From Microbacterium sp. zg-Y818 (GTDB lineage: Bacteria > Actinomycetota > Actinomycetes > Actinomycetales > Microbacteriaceae), in assembly GCF_030246905.1 (NCBI RefSeq), contig NZ_CP126741.1, forward strand, positions 2,728,001 to 2,792,000: a DNA stretch of 64,000 nucleotides, written 5' to 3'. This document shows, piece after piece, positions 24,322-35,194 of the stretch. The position numbers were made by a program, and so were the translations under genes. Position 1 is the first letter of the stretch, and each line of letters starts with the position of its first letter. Below the pieces are notes generated by a model that was given only the letters and a program-made list of their open reading frames with translations, searched no databases and was not told where the DNA came from.

Positions 24322-25080
24322 ATGAGTACCGAGACAACCGCGACCGCTCAGTCCGCTGCCGGCTCGACCGGCCAGCCGAACACGCCGAAGAAGAAGGTGC
24401 CCTGGTGGGTGTGGGCACTCATCGGCTTCGTGGCCCTGGCGCTGGTGATCGGCGTCATCTGGTTCGTGAGCCAGGACGACGACGATGCCGACGATGCCGG
24501 CGATGCCGGCGTCGGCCCTGCCCCGGCGGCCGTGGAAGAGGCTCCGGAGGAGGATGCCGCCGACTCCGCCGTGGAGCGTGAGGAGTTCGCCGGTACCGGC
24601 GACATGGTGATCCCGGTCGCCGTCGCCGGCGCCGCCATCGTGTCGTTCACGTGCGAGGACTGCACCAGCAACGTCCTCGTGACGTCCGACGCCGAGGAAG
24701 GGATGCTGGTGAACAACATCGGCGCCTACACCGGCTCGCGTCTGGTGAACATGGAGGAGGGATCCGCAGTGACGGAGATCACCGTCGAGGCCGACGGCAC
24801 CTGGGAGCTCGTCGTGGACGATGTCGAGAACGCACCGAGCTTCGACGGCGCCGTGACTGGCACGGGCGACCAGGCGTTCTGGATGACCGGCGAGTTCGAG
24901 TCGGTGGCCTTCGTCAACGGCGACCAGCGAGGCAACCACGCCGTTTGGGCCTACCGCAACGGAATGACCAATCCCCTCATCCTCAACGGCATTGGGTCCG
25001 CCGATGAGACGGCCGAGATGACGGGGCCCGCCCTCGTGCAGGTGTCGTCCAAGGCCGAATGGACACTGACGCCGCAGTAA
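24322..25080 (+). CDS. membrane-anchored exported protein of unknown function, 252 aa
   Basis: Hydrophilic Thr/Ala-rich N-terminus, then a single membrane segment VPWWVWALIGFVALALVIGVIWFV (split about 27-50) preceded by KKK, so the rest should lie outside the cell. An acidic stalk (DDDDADDAGDAG and EEAPEEDAAD) leads to a beta-rich globular domain of about 160 residues with two Cys in FTCEDCTSN. The second half has repeated strand patterns such as TWELVVDDVENAP and GDQAFWMTGEFESVAFVNG, resembling small carbohydrate- or lipid-binding beta-sandwiches, though I recognise no named family. Its own GGGGGAAG site precedes the ATG. Confidence 0.75.
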   Translation: MSTETTATAQSAAGSTGQPNTPKKKVPWWVWALIGFVALALVIGVIWFVSQDDDDADDAGDAGVGPAPAAVEEAPEEDAADSAVEREEFAGTGDMVIPVAVAGAAIVSFTCEDCTSNVLVTSDAEEGMLVNNIGAYTGSRLVNMEEGSAVTEITVEADGTWELVVDDVENAPSFDGAVTGTGDQAFWMTGEFESVAFVNGDQRGNHAVWAYRNGMTNPLILNGIGSADETAEMTGPALVQVSSKAEWTLTPQ

Positions 25081-25191
25081 CCCGCCGACACGATCACCCG
25101 CGCTCAGCGGCATCCGCTTCGGTGGATAGGGCATCGCGCAGCTGGGCGCGGGTGGTCACCGCCGGCTGACGCAAGCCGCTGGGGTCCGCCG

Positions 25192-25359
25192 TCACGCGTA
25201 CCGCCTCAGCTCGTCCGCCGTGAAGTAGTTCTGCGTCTGCGGAGAGATCAGCACCAGATACCTCTCGCGCTTGTGGTCGATCCATATGACGGTTCCGACG
25301 TTGCCCGTCATCCTGGATCCCGTGGCCTGGACGGTGTCACCGACCTTGAAGTCCTGCAT
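25192..25359 (-). CDS. small KOW-like protein, 55 aa
   Basis: Begins MQDFKVGDTVQATGSRMTGN and continues GTVIWIDHKRERYLVLISPQ, ending in a short helix FTADELRRYA. The opening K-V-G-D-x-V...G-x-V-x-x-I resembles a KOW or SH3-like beta barrel. The ATG at 25359 with GAGAAG upstream is preferred over a longer start 13 codons earlier. Located just downstream of the hydrolase gene on the same strand (35-bp gap), so perhaps co-transcribed. Function unknown. Confidence 0.65.
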   Translation of the reverse strand: MQDFKVGDTVQATGSRMTGNVGTVIWIDHKRERYLVLISPQTQNYFTADELRRYA

Positions 25360-25394
25360 GTGCTTCTCCCTCAGACCTCTCGAAGCCACCGACG

Positions 25395-27172
<1,778 letters not shown>

Positions 27173-27502
27173 GGCGCGTCCCTTCCGACTCGTGTCGACG
27201 ACCGAAAACCGGTGATCCGCATCCGGCAAGCTCGCCCGCAGTCCGAACGCACGATCCGAGGCTACTCGACCGGCTTCGAGCTGGCGCGTGCGCCGAAACG
27301 AGGAGATCTGCCGGCATGCGGGCGCTTCTCGCGCAGGCATCCGCATTCCGGCAGATCACCGCAGCCCGGCGACGCAGGGCGATCGGGCTGAGGCCGGAAT
27401 CAGTGCAGATCCTCGGTCGCGGAGCGCTTTCCCTCGAGGATGTCGGTGAAGATCCGAGACGAAGCGATGGCCCGCGTCTCAGAGGGATCTCGGACCATCA
27501 AG
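27173..27502. other. 330-bp interval without a gene
   Basis: I see no protein gene. The stretch lies between the start of the SDR gene and the 3' end of a tRNA-Ser gene, so it probably holds the SDR promoter and the tRNA terminator. A weak GAGACG/CGTCTC inverted repeat lies at 27456-27480. Confidence 0.45.
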
Positions 27503-27594
27503 TGGCGGAGACGGAGGGATTTGAACCCTCGGTCCCCATAAGGGGACTCCACCTTAGCAGGGTGGTGCACTAGGCCTGACTATGCGACGTCTCC
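27503..27594 (-). tRNA. tRNA-Ser (GCT anticodon)
   Basis: On the minus strand the acceptor arms GGAGACG and CGTCTCC pair perfectly, with encoded CCA. The anticodon loop is CTGCTAA (anticodon GCT, reading AGC/AGU). The long variable arm, with a GTCCCC/GGGGAC stem, is typical of serine tRNAs. The T arm GAGGG-TTCAAAT-CCCTC is intact. Confidence 0.95.
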
Positions 27595-27665
27595 AGGCAT
27601 CCGACGACAGGCGACGGACGCGCTCAGCCATCATAACCCGCTCGCGCACCCCGCGATGAACACGC

Positions 27666-28952
27666 TCAGCCGCGAACGTTGCCGACCGAACAGGTCTCCT
27701 GCGCTGCGGTGGAGCCGGTGATCGACTCGGGCAGCACGACGACGCCCTCGGCGGGCGGGGTCGGGTCGGCCGGCGTCTCCCCCGCACCGGGGTCCGCGCC
27801 GTCGGCAGGCGGGGCGGCATCGCCCGCGGGCGGCTCGACCACGACGACCGCATCGTTCTTGCCCGCCTCGCCGCTCAGCTGCAGCGGCTGGTTCGCTCGC
27901 AGCGCCTCCCACATGAGGTCGGCGGCGGCGTGGTTGGGGACGACCTTGTTGGGGTCGTACGGATCGGTGAGGGTCGGGTACTGCAGAAAGGCGATGTCCT
28001 CGAACGCGATGTCCTTGGCGGCGAGGGCGATCTGCACCATCCGCATCGGGTTGGTCAGCGATTCGCTGGGGGTCACGTTCTTGACAGCGGTGCCCGCCAA
28101 GGCCCCCAGGGTCCCCATATCGGTGAGCACCTCCTCGCTGACGAGCTTGTTCACGAGCCTCGACATGTACTGCTGCTGGTTGCTGATGCGACCGAGGTCG
28201 GAGCCGTCGCCCACGCCGTGCCGCGTGCGCAGGAACTGCAGGGCGTCGTAGCCCGAGACGGTGCGCATGCCCGCCGGCCAGTCGATGCCGGTGTGCGGGT
28301 CGCGGATGCCGCCGGCGATGCAGACCTCCACGCCGCCGATCGCGTCGGTGATGTTGATGACGTTGCCGAAGCTCACCTTCGCGGCGTACGGCACACTCAT
28401 TCCGCTGAGGTCGGACAGCGTGTTCACGACGCAGCCGAGGCCGCCGTAGGAGTACGCCGAGTTCAGCGGCTGCTTGCTCATCGCCGAGGTCTGGCGACCG
28501 TCCTCGCCCGTGCACGACGGGATGGGCACCATCAGATCACGCGGAAACGAGACGACCGTGACCCTGCGCGGGGCATCGGAGATGTGCAGCAGCATGTTGA
28601 CGTCGTTGAGCTGACCGCCGGCGTCGGCACCCTTGCAACGGTCTCCGAACCGCTCGGCGATCTCCTCCTCGCACTCATCGGTGCCGGTCACCACCATCGT
28701 GATCGGGCCCTCGAGAGGTCCCAGGCTGGGCGGCTGCCCCGGGGCGTCGTCGAGGGCGACGGAGTTCTCGGCGAGGTCCGCGACGAGGCCGACGGCGGCA
28801 TAGCCCGCGACCGTGCTGCCAGAGACCGCGACGACCGCCGCGATCACGCCGATCACGGTCAGCAGCTGCGTCAACGGGTGGGGTTGCTTCAGCACGCCGT
28901 GGCGGGCGACGGGTAGCCGTCGACCGCGGGTCGGGAGGCCGCGCCCAGTCAT
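27666..28952 (-). CDS. LytR-CpsA-Psr (LCP) family protein, copy 1
   Basis: 428 aa. Short basic N-terminus, a single membrane anchor (about residues 28-55) and an extracellular LCP domain. Domain marks: DVNMLLHISDAPRRVTVVSFPRDLMVPIP, where the RD pair lies in the active-site strand; NSAYSYGGLGC; and the conserved FLRTRHGVGDGSDLGRISNQQQYM with its Arg cluster. LCP proteins transfer wall polymers (teichoic-acid-like or arabinogalactan) from a lipid carrier to peptidoglycan. It has a Pro/Ala/Glu-rich C-terminal extension ending in AAQETCSVGNVRG. The start overlaps the stop of the second LCP gene by 4 bp. Confidence 0.93.
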   Translation of the reverse strand: MTGRGLPTRGRRLPVARHGVLKQPHPLTQLLTVIGVIAAVVAVSGSTVAGYAAVGLVADLAENSVALDDAPGQPPSLGPLEGPITMVVTGTDECEEEIAERFGDRCKGADAGGQLNDVNMLLHISDAPRRVTVVSFPRDLMVPIPSCTGEDGRQTSAMSKQPLNSAYSYGGLGCVVNTLSDLSGMSVPYAAKVSFGNVINITDAIGGVEVCIAGGIRDPHTGIDWPAGMRTVSGYDALQFLRTRHGVGDGSDLGRISNQQQYMSRLVNKLVSEEVLTDMGTLGALAGTAVKNVTPSESLTNPMRMVQIALAAKDIAFEDIAFLQYPTLTDPYDPNKVVPNHAAADLMWEALRANQPLQLSGEAGKNDAVVVVEPPAGDAAPPADGADPGAGETPADPTPPAEGVVVLPESITGSTAAQETCSVGNVRG

Positions 28953-30247
28953 CCCCCCACGTTACCGTTCGAGCAGGTCTCCTGCGCCGCGGTCTGCCCC
29001 GGGATCGATGAGGGGAGCGTCACGCCGGGCGCGGCGGTCTCGCCGGGCGTCGCGGCGTCGCTCGGGGCCCCGGGGTCGACCGGCGCGGCATCCGAGCCCT
29101 CCGGATCCAGCACGACGACACCGTCACCCTGGCTGGCCTCGCCGCTCAGCGTGATCGGCTGGTTCGCCTCGAGCGCCGCCCACAGCGCTGCGGCGGCATC
29201 CTCGTCGGGGGCGACGCGGTTGGGGTCGTACGGGTCTTCCACGACGGGGTACTGCACGAAGACGATCTCCTCGAACGGCACGTTCTTCACCGCGAGGGCG
29301 ATCTGCACGAGGGTCACCGGGTTGGTGAGGCTCTTGCTCGGGGTGACGTTCTCGACCGCAGTGGATGCCAGTGAGTACAGCGTCGCCGGGTTCGAGAGCA
29401 CCTCGTCGCTGACGAGCTTGCGCGCCAGGCGCGACATGTACTGCTGCTGGTTCGAGATGCGGCCGAGGTCGCCCCCGTTGCCCACCCCGTGCCGGGTGCG
29501 CAGGAACTGGAGCGCCTCCAATCCCGAGATCGTGCGGTTGCCCGCCTCCCAGTCGATGCCGGTGTGGTGGTCGCGGATGCCGTTGGCGATGCAGACCTCC
29601 ACCCCGCCGATCGCGTTGGTGATCTCGATCACCCCACCCCAGGTCACCTTGGCGGCGAACGGGATGTCCAGGCCGGTCAGCTCCGAGATCGCCGCGGCCA
29701 CGCATGCCAGGCCGTTGTCGCCGCCGTTGGTGTACGCCGAGTTGAGGGGCTGCCTGCTCGAAGCCGGCGTCTGGGTGCCGTCGGAGTGCGTGCAGGAGGG
29801 AATGGGGACCATCAGGTCGCGGGGGAATGAGACCACGGTCACGCGGCGGGGCGCCTCGGAGATGTGCACGAGCATGTTGACGTCGTTCAGCTCGCCTGCG
29901 GCATCCTCCCCCATGCAGCGATCCCCGAAATACGCCGCATACTCGGGCTCGCAGGCATCGGTGCCCGCCAGCAGCAGGTTGACGCCGCCCTCGATCGCGC
30001 CGATGTCCGGCGGCACGGGACTCTGACCCTCGAGGTCGACCGACCCGTCGGCGAAGTTCGAGGCGAGGTCGTAGGCCGTGTAGGCCGCCACGCTCACGCC
30101 CGACACCAACACCACCGCCAGCGCCACCGCGAGGACCTTCATCAGCTGCGCGAAGGGACCGGGCGTGCGCTGTACGCCGTGGCGGGCCAGCGGGCGCCGA
30201 CCGGATGAGGGCGCGCTCGCGCCGCTCGGGTCGGATGTGGCGATCAC
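28949..30247 (-). CDS. LytR-CpsA-Psr (LCP) family protein, copy 2
   Basis: 432 aa. Same architecture as the downstream copy: an N-terminal anchor (about 50-75, KVLAVALAVVLVSGVSVAAY), and a domain with DVNMLVHISEAPRRVTVVSFPRD and FLRTRHGVGNGGDLGRISNQQQYM. The two proteins are alike over nearly their whole length, including the C-terminal AAQETCSNGNVGG, so they come from a tandem duplication. Both have a conserved Cys pair that may form an extracellular disulfide. The GTG at 30247 has GAGGAG upstream; a longer ATG start would read through the adjacent tRNA-Ser gene, giving the false leader MSRGFESHTLRH. First gene of the pair. Confidence 0.92.
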   Translation of the reverse strand: MIATSDPSGASAPSSGRRPLARHGVQRTPGPFAQLMKVLAVALAVVLVSGVSVAAYTAYDLASNFADGSVDLEGQSPVPPDIGAIEGGVNLLLAGTDACEPEYAAYFGDRCMGEDAAGELNDVNMLVHISEAPRRVTVVSFPRDLMVPIPSCTHSDGTQTPASSRQPLNSAYTNGGDNGLACVAAAISELTGLDIPFAAKVTWGGVIEITNAIGGVEVCIANGIRDHHTGIDWEAGNRTISGLEALQFLRTRHGVGNGGDLGRISNQQQYMSRLARKLVSDEVLSNPATLYSLASTAVENVTPSKSLTNPVTLVQIALAVKNVPFEEIVFVQYPVVEDPYDPNRVAPDEDAAAALWAALEANQPITLSGEASQGDGVVVLDPEGSDAAPVDPGAPSDAATPGETAAPGVTLPSSIPGQTAAQETCSNGNVGG

Positions 30248-30296
30248 GGACGTCTCCTCGGGTGGGGCGGGCCGTGCTCGCCACACCCGAGCGCCG

Positions 30297-30384
30297 TGGC
30301 GGAGGGTGTGGGATTCGAACCCACGGGACATTTCTGCCCACTGGTTTTCAAGACCAGGTCCATCGGCCGCTCGGACAACCCTCC
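30297..30384 (-). tRNA. tRNA-Ser (TGA anticodon)
   Basis: On the minus strand, acceptor arms GGAGGGT and ACCCTCC pair, with encoded CCA. The anticodon loop CTTGAAA gives anticodon TGA, reading UCN codons. The long variable arm and T arm (GTGGG-TTCGAAT-CCCAC) are typical. It ends 49 bases upstream of the second LCP gene. Confidence 0.95.
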
Positions 30385-30517
30385 CGGCGGACGCCCTAGG
30401 GCATCCGTCGACAGGCCCCGAGTCTAGTCGACGGCACTGGGGTCCATTCTCGCCGGGGCGGCTGGACAGCCGCTGTACGGCGCCCGAAGCCCGCGGTCGG
30501 CACTCCGCCCCGCGCGG

Positions 30518-31426
30518 TCAGAGCGCGCGGAGGATCTCGGCGACGCCGCCGGCCTCGACCGAGCCCGTGGTCTCACCCGCTACCGAGCGCACCTCGTCCA
30601 CGCCCTGGGCCATCGCCACGGCGCGGCCACCGTTGCGCCGCGCCCACCGGAACATGCCGATGTCGTTGCGACCGTCGCCGATGACGATCACATGCGCCGG
30701 GTCGACCCCGAGCCAGTCGCAGACGAGGGCGAGGGCGCTGGACTTGTCGACGCCGCGCGGTGCGATGTCGAGCCATGCCGTCCAGCCCACGGCGTACGAC
30801 ACCTCGTTGAGGCCGATGCGGGCGACGAGGTCGACGAAGTCCTGCTCGGTCTCGTCGGGCGAGACCACGACGACGCGCGATGCGCGCTGAGCGGCGAGCT
30901 CCTCGAACGGGACCTGCGTGGCCCCCTGCAGGTTCCAGTCATCGAGGTGCTCGGTATACAGGCGACTGCCGTCGGGCAGCTCCACCATGTACCGCGCCTC
31001 CGGCAGGTGCTCGCGCAGCAGCGTCAGCACCTCGGTGGGGTCGAACGTCTCGGTGTGGAACCGCTCGTAGCGCACCTCGTCGGCCTCGACGCGCTTCATG
31101 ATCACGGCGCCGTTGGAGCAGACGATGTACTCGGGGGCGATCTCGAGCACGCGCAGGATGCCGCGGGTGCTCTCCCAGCTGCGTCCGGTCGCCAGCATCA
31201 CCTCGTGGCCGGCACGGTGCGCATGGGCGACGGCCTCGACGATGCCGGGGCTGAGGGTCTCGTCCTGCAGGAGGATCGTGCCGTCGATGTCGAGCACGAT
31301 GAGCAGCCGCTCGGTGGGGACGCGGGGGTTCTCGGCATCCTCGGCGATGTCCTCGACGAGCTCAGCGGCGTCGGCCTGGTCGGTGACCTCGATGCTGCCG
31401 GTGGAGGGAAGGTGCGCCTGGTTCAT
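30518..31426 (-). CDS. HAD-superfamily hydrolase, Cof type
   Basis: 302 aa. Motif I is LDIDGTILL (nucleophile first Asp), motif II is MLATGRSW, and the late motif [16 protein letters not shown] supplies the metal-binding Asp residues. The cap between the motifs is the long Cof-type (C2) insert. Cof-type enzymes dephosphorylate sugar phosphates or cofactors such as FMN and pyridoxal phosphate. The ATG at 31426 overlaps the serS stop by 4 bp, so it is co-transcribed with serS. An acidic N-terminal leader (residues 12-35) precedes the domain. The substrate is not predictable. Confidence 0.9.
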   Translation of the reverse strand: MNQAHLPSTGSIEVTDQADAAELVEDIAEDAENPRVPTERLLIVLDIDGTILLQDETLSPGIVEAVAHAHRAGHEVMLATGRSWESTRGILRVLEIAPEYIVCSNGAVIMKRVEADEVRYERFHTETFDPTEVLTLLREHLPEARYMVELPDGSRLYTEHLDDWNLQGATQVPFEELAAQRASRVVVVSPDETEQDFVDLVARIGLNEVSYAVGWTAWLDIAPRGVDKSSALALVCDWLGVDPAHVIVIGDGRNDIGMFRWARRNGGRAVAMAQGVDEVRSVAGETTGSVEAGGVAEILRAL

Positions 31427-32688
31427 GCGACCGGCTCCAGGACCTCGAGCCCTCCCAGGAAGGGGCGCAGCACCTCGGGAACCCACACCGAGCCGTCGGC
31501 GCGCTGGTGGGTCTCGAGCAGCGCGACGATCCAGCGGGTGGTGGCGAGCGTGCCGTTGAGCGTGGCGACGTGCGACGTCTTGCCGCCGTCGGGCCGGTAC
31601 CGGATGTCGAGCCGCCGCGCCTGGTAGGTCGTGCAGTTGCTCGTGCTGGTGAGCTCACGGTAGGCGCCCTGCGTCGGGACCCAGGCCTCGATGTCGTACT
31701 TGCGCGCCGCAGACGAGCCGAGGTCACCGGCCGCCACGTCGATCACGCGGTAGCTGAGACCGAGGTCCTGCAGCATCTGCTCCTGCAGCGCGACGAGGCG
31801 CTCGTGCTCCGCCTGTGCGTCGTCGGGCGTCGTGTAGACGAACATCTCGAGCTTGTTGAACTGGTGCACGCGAATGATGCCGCGGGTGTCCTTGCCATAC
31901 GACCCCGCTTCGCTGCGGTAGCAGGTGGACCACCCTGCGTAGCGCTTGGGTCCCCGGGACAGGTCGATGATCTCGTCCATGTGATAACCGGCGAGGGGCA
32001 CCTCGCTGGTGCCGACGAGATACAGGTCCTCGTCGGCCAGGTGGTAGACCTCGTCGGCGTGCTGGCCGAGGAAGCCGGTGCCGCGCATGACCTCGGGGCG
32101 CACGAGGGTGGGCGGGATCATCGGGGTGAAGCCCGCCTGCAGCGCGCGGTCCAGCCCCAAGTTCATCAGAGCGAGCTCGAGGCGGGCGCCGATCCCGGTG
32201 AGGAAGTAGAAGCGGGCGCCGGACACCTTGGTGCCGCGCTCCATGTCGATCGCACCGAGCTTCTCCCCCAGGGCGAGATGGTCGAGCGGCTCGAAGTCGA
32301 ATGACGGCTGCTCGCCGTGCGTGCGCAGCGTGACGAAGTCCTCCTCGCCGCCCGCGGGAACGCCGTCCAGGACGATGTTCTCCAGCTTCGCGAAGGCGGC
32401 GTCGGCGGCAGCTTCGGTCTCGGCGACCTGCCGCTGGGCGACCTTGACCTTCTCGCTCAGCTCCTTGGCCTCGGCCACGAGCGCGGCCTTCTCCTCTTTG
32501 GGGGCCTGTGCGACGCGCTTGCCGTGCGCGTTCTGCGCCGCACGCAGCTCTTCGAACGCGGTGATCGCCGCGCGACGGTCGCGGTCGGCTGCGACGGCGT
32601 CGTCGACCGTCTGAGCCGACTCACCGCGAGCCAGCTGCGAGCGCGTGACCAGGTCAGGCCGGTCGCGGAGAAGAGCGGGATCGATCAT
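31423..32688 (-). CDS. serS: seryl-tRNA synthetase
   Basis: 421 aa, the usual bacterial length. N-terminal antiparallel coiled coil (about 30-105) for binding the long arm of tRNA-Ser, then the class II catalytic core: [15 protein letters not shown]; motif 2 near [21 protein letters not shown]; and motif 3 near [15 protein letters not shown]. It charges both tRNA-Ser species encoded 1-4 kb away. Divergent from the lipid-kinase-like gene. Start [14 protein letters not shown] is canonical. The gene is followed by the HAD gene through a 4-bp overlap. Confidence 0.97.
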   Translation of the reverse strand: MIDPALLRDRPDLVTRSQLARGESAQTVDDAVAADRDRRAAITAFEELRAAQNAHGKRVAQAPKEEKAALVAEAKELSEKVKVAQRQVAETEAAADAAFAKLENIVLDGVPAGGEEDFVTLRTHGEQPSFDFEPLDHLALGEKLGAIDMERGTKVSGARFYFLTGIGARLELALMNLGLDRALQAGFTPMIPPTLVRPEVMRGTGFLGQHADEVYHLADEDLYLVGTSEVPLAGYHMDEIIDLSRGPKRYAGWSTCYRSEAGSYGKDTRGIIRVHQFNKLEMFVYTTPDDAQAEHERLVALQEQMLQDLGLSYRVIDVAAGDLGSSAARKYDIEAWVPTQGAYRELTSTSNCTTYQARRLDIRYRPDGGKTSHVATLNGTLATTRWIVALLETHQRADGSVWVPEVLRPFLGGLEVLEPVA

Positions 32689-32738
32689 CCGTCAATCCTC
32701 GCACAGGCGCCGCCAACGGGTCCCGCTATCGTGAGGGC

Positions 32739-33776
32739 ATGACCACGCCCGCCGCTCCGCGTGCCGCCCTGGTCTACAACCCCATCAAGGTCGACTCCAC
32801 AGCGCTCGTCGCGAGCGTGCGGCGACTGTCGGGCGAGGCCGGGTGGGACGAGCCGCTGCTGTTCGCCACGACCGTCGACGACCTCGGCGACACCGCGACG
32901 CGCGAGGCACTGGACCGGGGCGTCGACGCCGTGCTCGTCGCGGGCGGCGACGGCACCGTGCGCGCAGTCGCCGGGGCCGTGAGCGGCTCGGGCGTCCCGC
33001 TCACGATCGTGCCGAGCGGCACGGGCAACCTGCTGGCCCGCAACCTGCGGCTGCCGCTGGGCAACCCCGAGACGATGATCGCCGCCACCTTCTCAGGCGA
33101 GCGGCACCCGATCGACATCGGGTTCGCCACGTTGCGGCGCCCGGGTGGCGAGGTCGACGAGCACGCCTTCGTCGTGATGGGCGGCATGGGGCTGGATGCC
33201 GCGATGATCGCCAACACGAGCCCTCAGCTGAAGCGCAGCGTGGGATGGGTCGCATACGTCGAGGGCGCTGCCCGCTCGCTCGTCGGCGCGCAGCCGTTCC
33301 ATGTCGTCTTCCAGGTGCAGGGACGCCGCATGCACTCGGCGCGCGTGCACAGCGTGCTGTTCGCCAACTGCGGCTCGCTCCCGGCCGGTCTCGAGCTCAT
33401 CCCCGAGGCCTCGGTGTCCGACGGGCTGCTGGATGTGGTCGTCTTCCAGCCGAAGGGCCCGTTCGGCTGGCTGTTCGTCTGGCGTCGCGTCGCCTGGGAC
33501 AACAGCGTGCTGCGCCGCTTCCGGGCCGGGCGCAGCGTGCTGGCGCTGCGCACCGAGGACTCCGCCGTGCGGTACGCGCGGGGACCCGCGCTGGATGTCG
33601 CCCCGGCCAGCCCTCAGCCGGTGCAGTTGGACGGCGACGAGTTCGGCGAGGCGGTGCACGTGCACACCCGCGTCGAACCCGGCGCGCTCGTGGTGTCCGT
33701 GCCGGTGGGGCACGTACTGGCCCCCGCAGGCCGGTCGGCGCGGCGGGTCGGCGCGGCGGTGCTGTCAACCCCGTGA
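32739..33776 (+). CDS. diacylglycerol kinase-family protein (lipid kinase-like)
   Basis: 345 aa with the DAGK catalytic domain. N-terminal YNPIKVDS, the ATP-binding VAGGDGTVRAVAGAV (about 68-82) and the PSGTGNLLARNLRLP motif are all present. These enzymes transfer phosphate to diacylglycerol or a related lipid; in actinobacteria they feed phosphatidic acid or mannoside synthesis. The ATG is preceded by a moderate site. The intact N-terminal half and a C-terminal beta-rich part make the usual two-lobed fold. It lies divergent from serS with 50 bases between. A photolyase gene follows 31 bases downstream on the same strand. Confidence 0.9.
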   Translation: MTTPAAPRAALVYNPIKVDSTALVASVRRLSGEAGWDEPLLFATTVDDLGDTATREALDRGVDAVLVAGGDGTVRAVAGAVSGSGVPLTIVPSGTGNLLARNLRLPLGNPETMIAATFSGERHPIDIGFATLRRPGGEVDEHAFVVMGGMGLDAAMIANTSPQLKRSVGWVAYVEGAARSLVGAQPFHVVFQVQGRRMHSARVHSVLFANCGSLPAGLELIPEASVSDGLLDVVVFQPKGPFGWLFVWRRVAWDNSVLRRFRAGRSVLALRTEDSAVRYARGPALDVAPASPQPVQLDGDEFGEAVHVHTRVEPGALVVSVPVGHVLAPAGRSARRVGAAVLSTP

Positions 33777-33807
33777 CGGCGCGGGATGCGTCGATCAGCA
33801 TGACCGT

Positions 33808-35145
33808 ATGGGCGCCCCCTCGATCGTGTGGTTCCGCGATGACCTGCGGCTGACCGACAACCCTGCGCTGCGAGCGGCGGTCGACCGGGCGGAGCCCGTC
33901 ATCGGCCTGTACGTGCTCGACGAGCACTCCCCCGGCTTCCGCCCGCTCGGCGGCGCGGCCAGATGGTGGCTGCACCATTCGCTCACCTCGCTGGGCGAAC
34001 GGCTGCGCGAGCGGGGCGGCGCGCTGCTGCTCCGCCGGGGCGCCGCGGCCGGGGTCGTGCGCGAGACGGTGGCCGAGCTCGGCGCCGGCGCCGTCTTCTG
34101 GAACCGCCGATACGGGGGCGCGGCCCGGCAGGTCGACGCGGACCTGAAAGCGTCCCTGCGCGCCGACGGCGTGGAGGTGGCATCCTTCGCCGCATCGCTG
34201 CTGCACGAGCCCTGGACGGTCACGACCGGCGGCGGCACACCCTTCTCGGTGTTCTCCCCGTTCTGGCGGGCGTGCCTGTCGCTCCCGGCGCCGCGCCCTC
34301 CCCTGCCCGAGCCGCAGACCGTGGATGCGCCGGCGCGGGTGCCGGCATCCGACGCCCTCGACGACTGGTCGCTGCTGCCGACGCGTCCGGACTGGGCGGA
34401 AGGTCTGCGCGAGACGTGGATGCCGGGGGAACCGGCGGCCCGCGCCCGCCTGCGGGAGTTCCTCGCCGAGGATCTCGGCCGCCACGACCAGGCTCGCGAC
34501 TCTCCGGCCGCGGGGGCGACGTCGCGGCTGTCGCCGCGCCTTCGCTGGGGCGAGATCAGCCCGTTCACGGTGTGGCACGAGGCGGCGGGCACCGAGGGTG
34601 CCGGCCGGTTCCTCTCGGAGCTCGGGTGGCGGGAGTTCGCCTGGCACACGCTGTATCGCTTCCCCGATCTGGCGACGAAGAACCTTCGCGCGGAGTTCGA
34701 CGCCTTCCCCTGGCCGCCGCTGGATCCGTCGCATCTCGATGCCTGGCAGCGGGGGCGAACCGGCATCCCTCTCGTCGACGCGGGGATGGCGGAGCTGTGG
34801 CGAACCGGATACATGCACAACCGGGTGCGCATGGTGACGGCGTCGTTCCTCGTGAAGAACCTGCTCATCGACTGGCGGCGGGGCGAGGAGTGGTTCTGGG
34901 ACACCCTGGTCGATGCCGACGAGGCGAACAACCCGTTCAACTGGCAGTGGGTCGCCGGCTCCGGGGCGGACGCTGCGCCCTACTTCCGCATCTTCAACCC
35001 CGAGCTGCAGCGCGACAAGTTCGACCCCGACGGGGTCTACACGCGGAGGTGGGCGCCCGGCGCCGAGACCCGCGAGCCGCTGGTGGACCTGCGGCTGTCG
35101 CGCCAGGCGGCGCTGGACGCGTACGAGGCCGTGAAACGCGCGTGA
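33808..35145 (+). CDS. deoxyribodipyrimidine photolyase / cryptochrome family
   Basis: 445 aa. N-terminal photolyase domain with IVWFRDDLRLTDNPAL, and the FAD-binding domain with ELGWREFAWHTLYRFP. Further marks are the PLVDAGMAELWRTGYMHNRVRM segment and WFWDTLVDADEANNPFNWQWVAGSG, which contains the Asn that contacts FAD N5 and the Trp residues used for electron transfer. This is a CPD class I type protein. It repairs UV-induced pyrimidine dimers with blue light. The ATG at 33808 is preferred; earlier frame sequence overlaps the lipid-kinase gene in another frame. A terminator hairpin starts at its stop codon. Confidence 0.93.
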   Translation: MGAPSIVWFRDDLRLTDNPALRAAVDRAEPVIGLYVLDEHSPGFRPLGGAARWWLHHSLTSLGERLRERGGALLLRRGAAAGVVRETVAELGAGAVFWNRRYGGAARQVDADLKASLRADGVEVASFAASLLHEPWTVTTGGGTPFSVFSPFWRACLSLPAPRPPLPEPQTVDAPARVPASDALDDWSLLPTRPDWAEGLRETWMPGEPAARARLREFLAEDLGRHDQARDSPAAGATSRLSPRLRWGEISPFTVWHEAAGTEGAGRFLSELGWREFAWHTLYRFPDLATKNLRAEFDAFPWPPLDPSHLDAWQRGRTGIPLVDAGMAELWRTGYMHNRVRMVTASFLVKNLLIDWRRGEEWFWDTLVDADEANNPFNWQWVAGSGADAAPYFRIFNPELQRDKFDPDGVYTRRWAPGAETREPLVDLRLSRQAALDAYEAVKRA

Positions 35146-35174
35146 CCCCGCGCGCACGAAGCGCACGGGGTCAC
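35142..35174. terminator. terminator between photolyase and sugar-binding gene
   Basis: GTGACCCCG (35142-35150) pairs with CGGGGTCAC (35166-35174), with additional GCGC pairing inside. The stem overlaps the photolyase stop codon and probably serves both convergent genes. Confidence 0.75.
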
Positions 35175-35194
35175 GGCGGCTCACGCCGCGGTCA

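Noticed and set aside
27316..27573. Plus-strand frame ending AETEGFEPSVPIRGLHLSRVV
   Set aside because: Its C-terminus is antisense to tRNA-Ser; a well-known false gene.
30248..30331. N-terminal extension of LCP copy 2 beginning MSRGFESHTLRH
   Set aside because: This peptide is the translated complement of the tRNA-Ser gene, a common annotation artefact.
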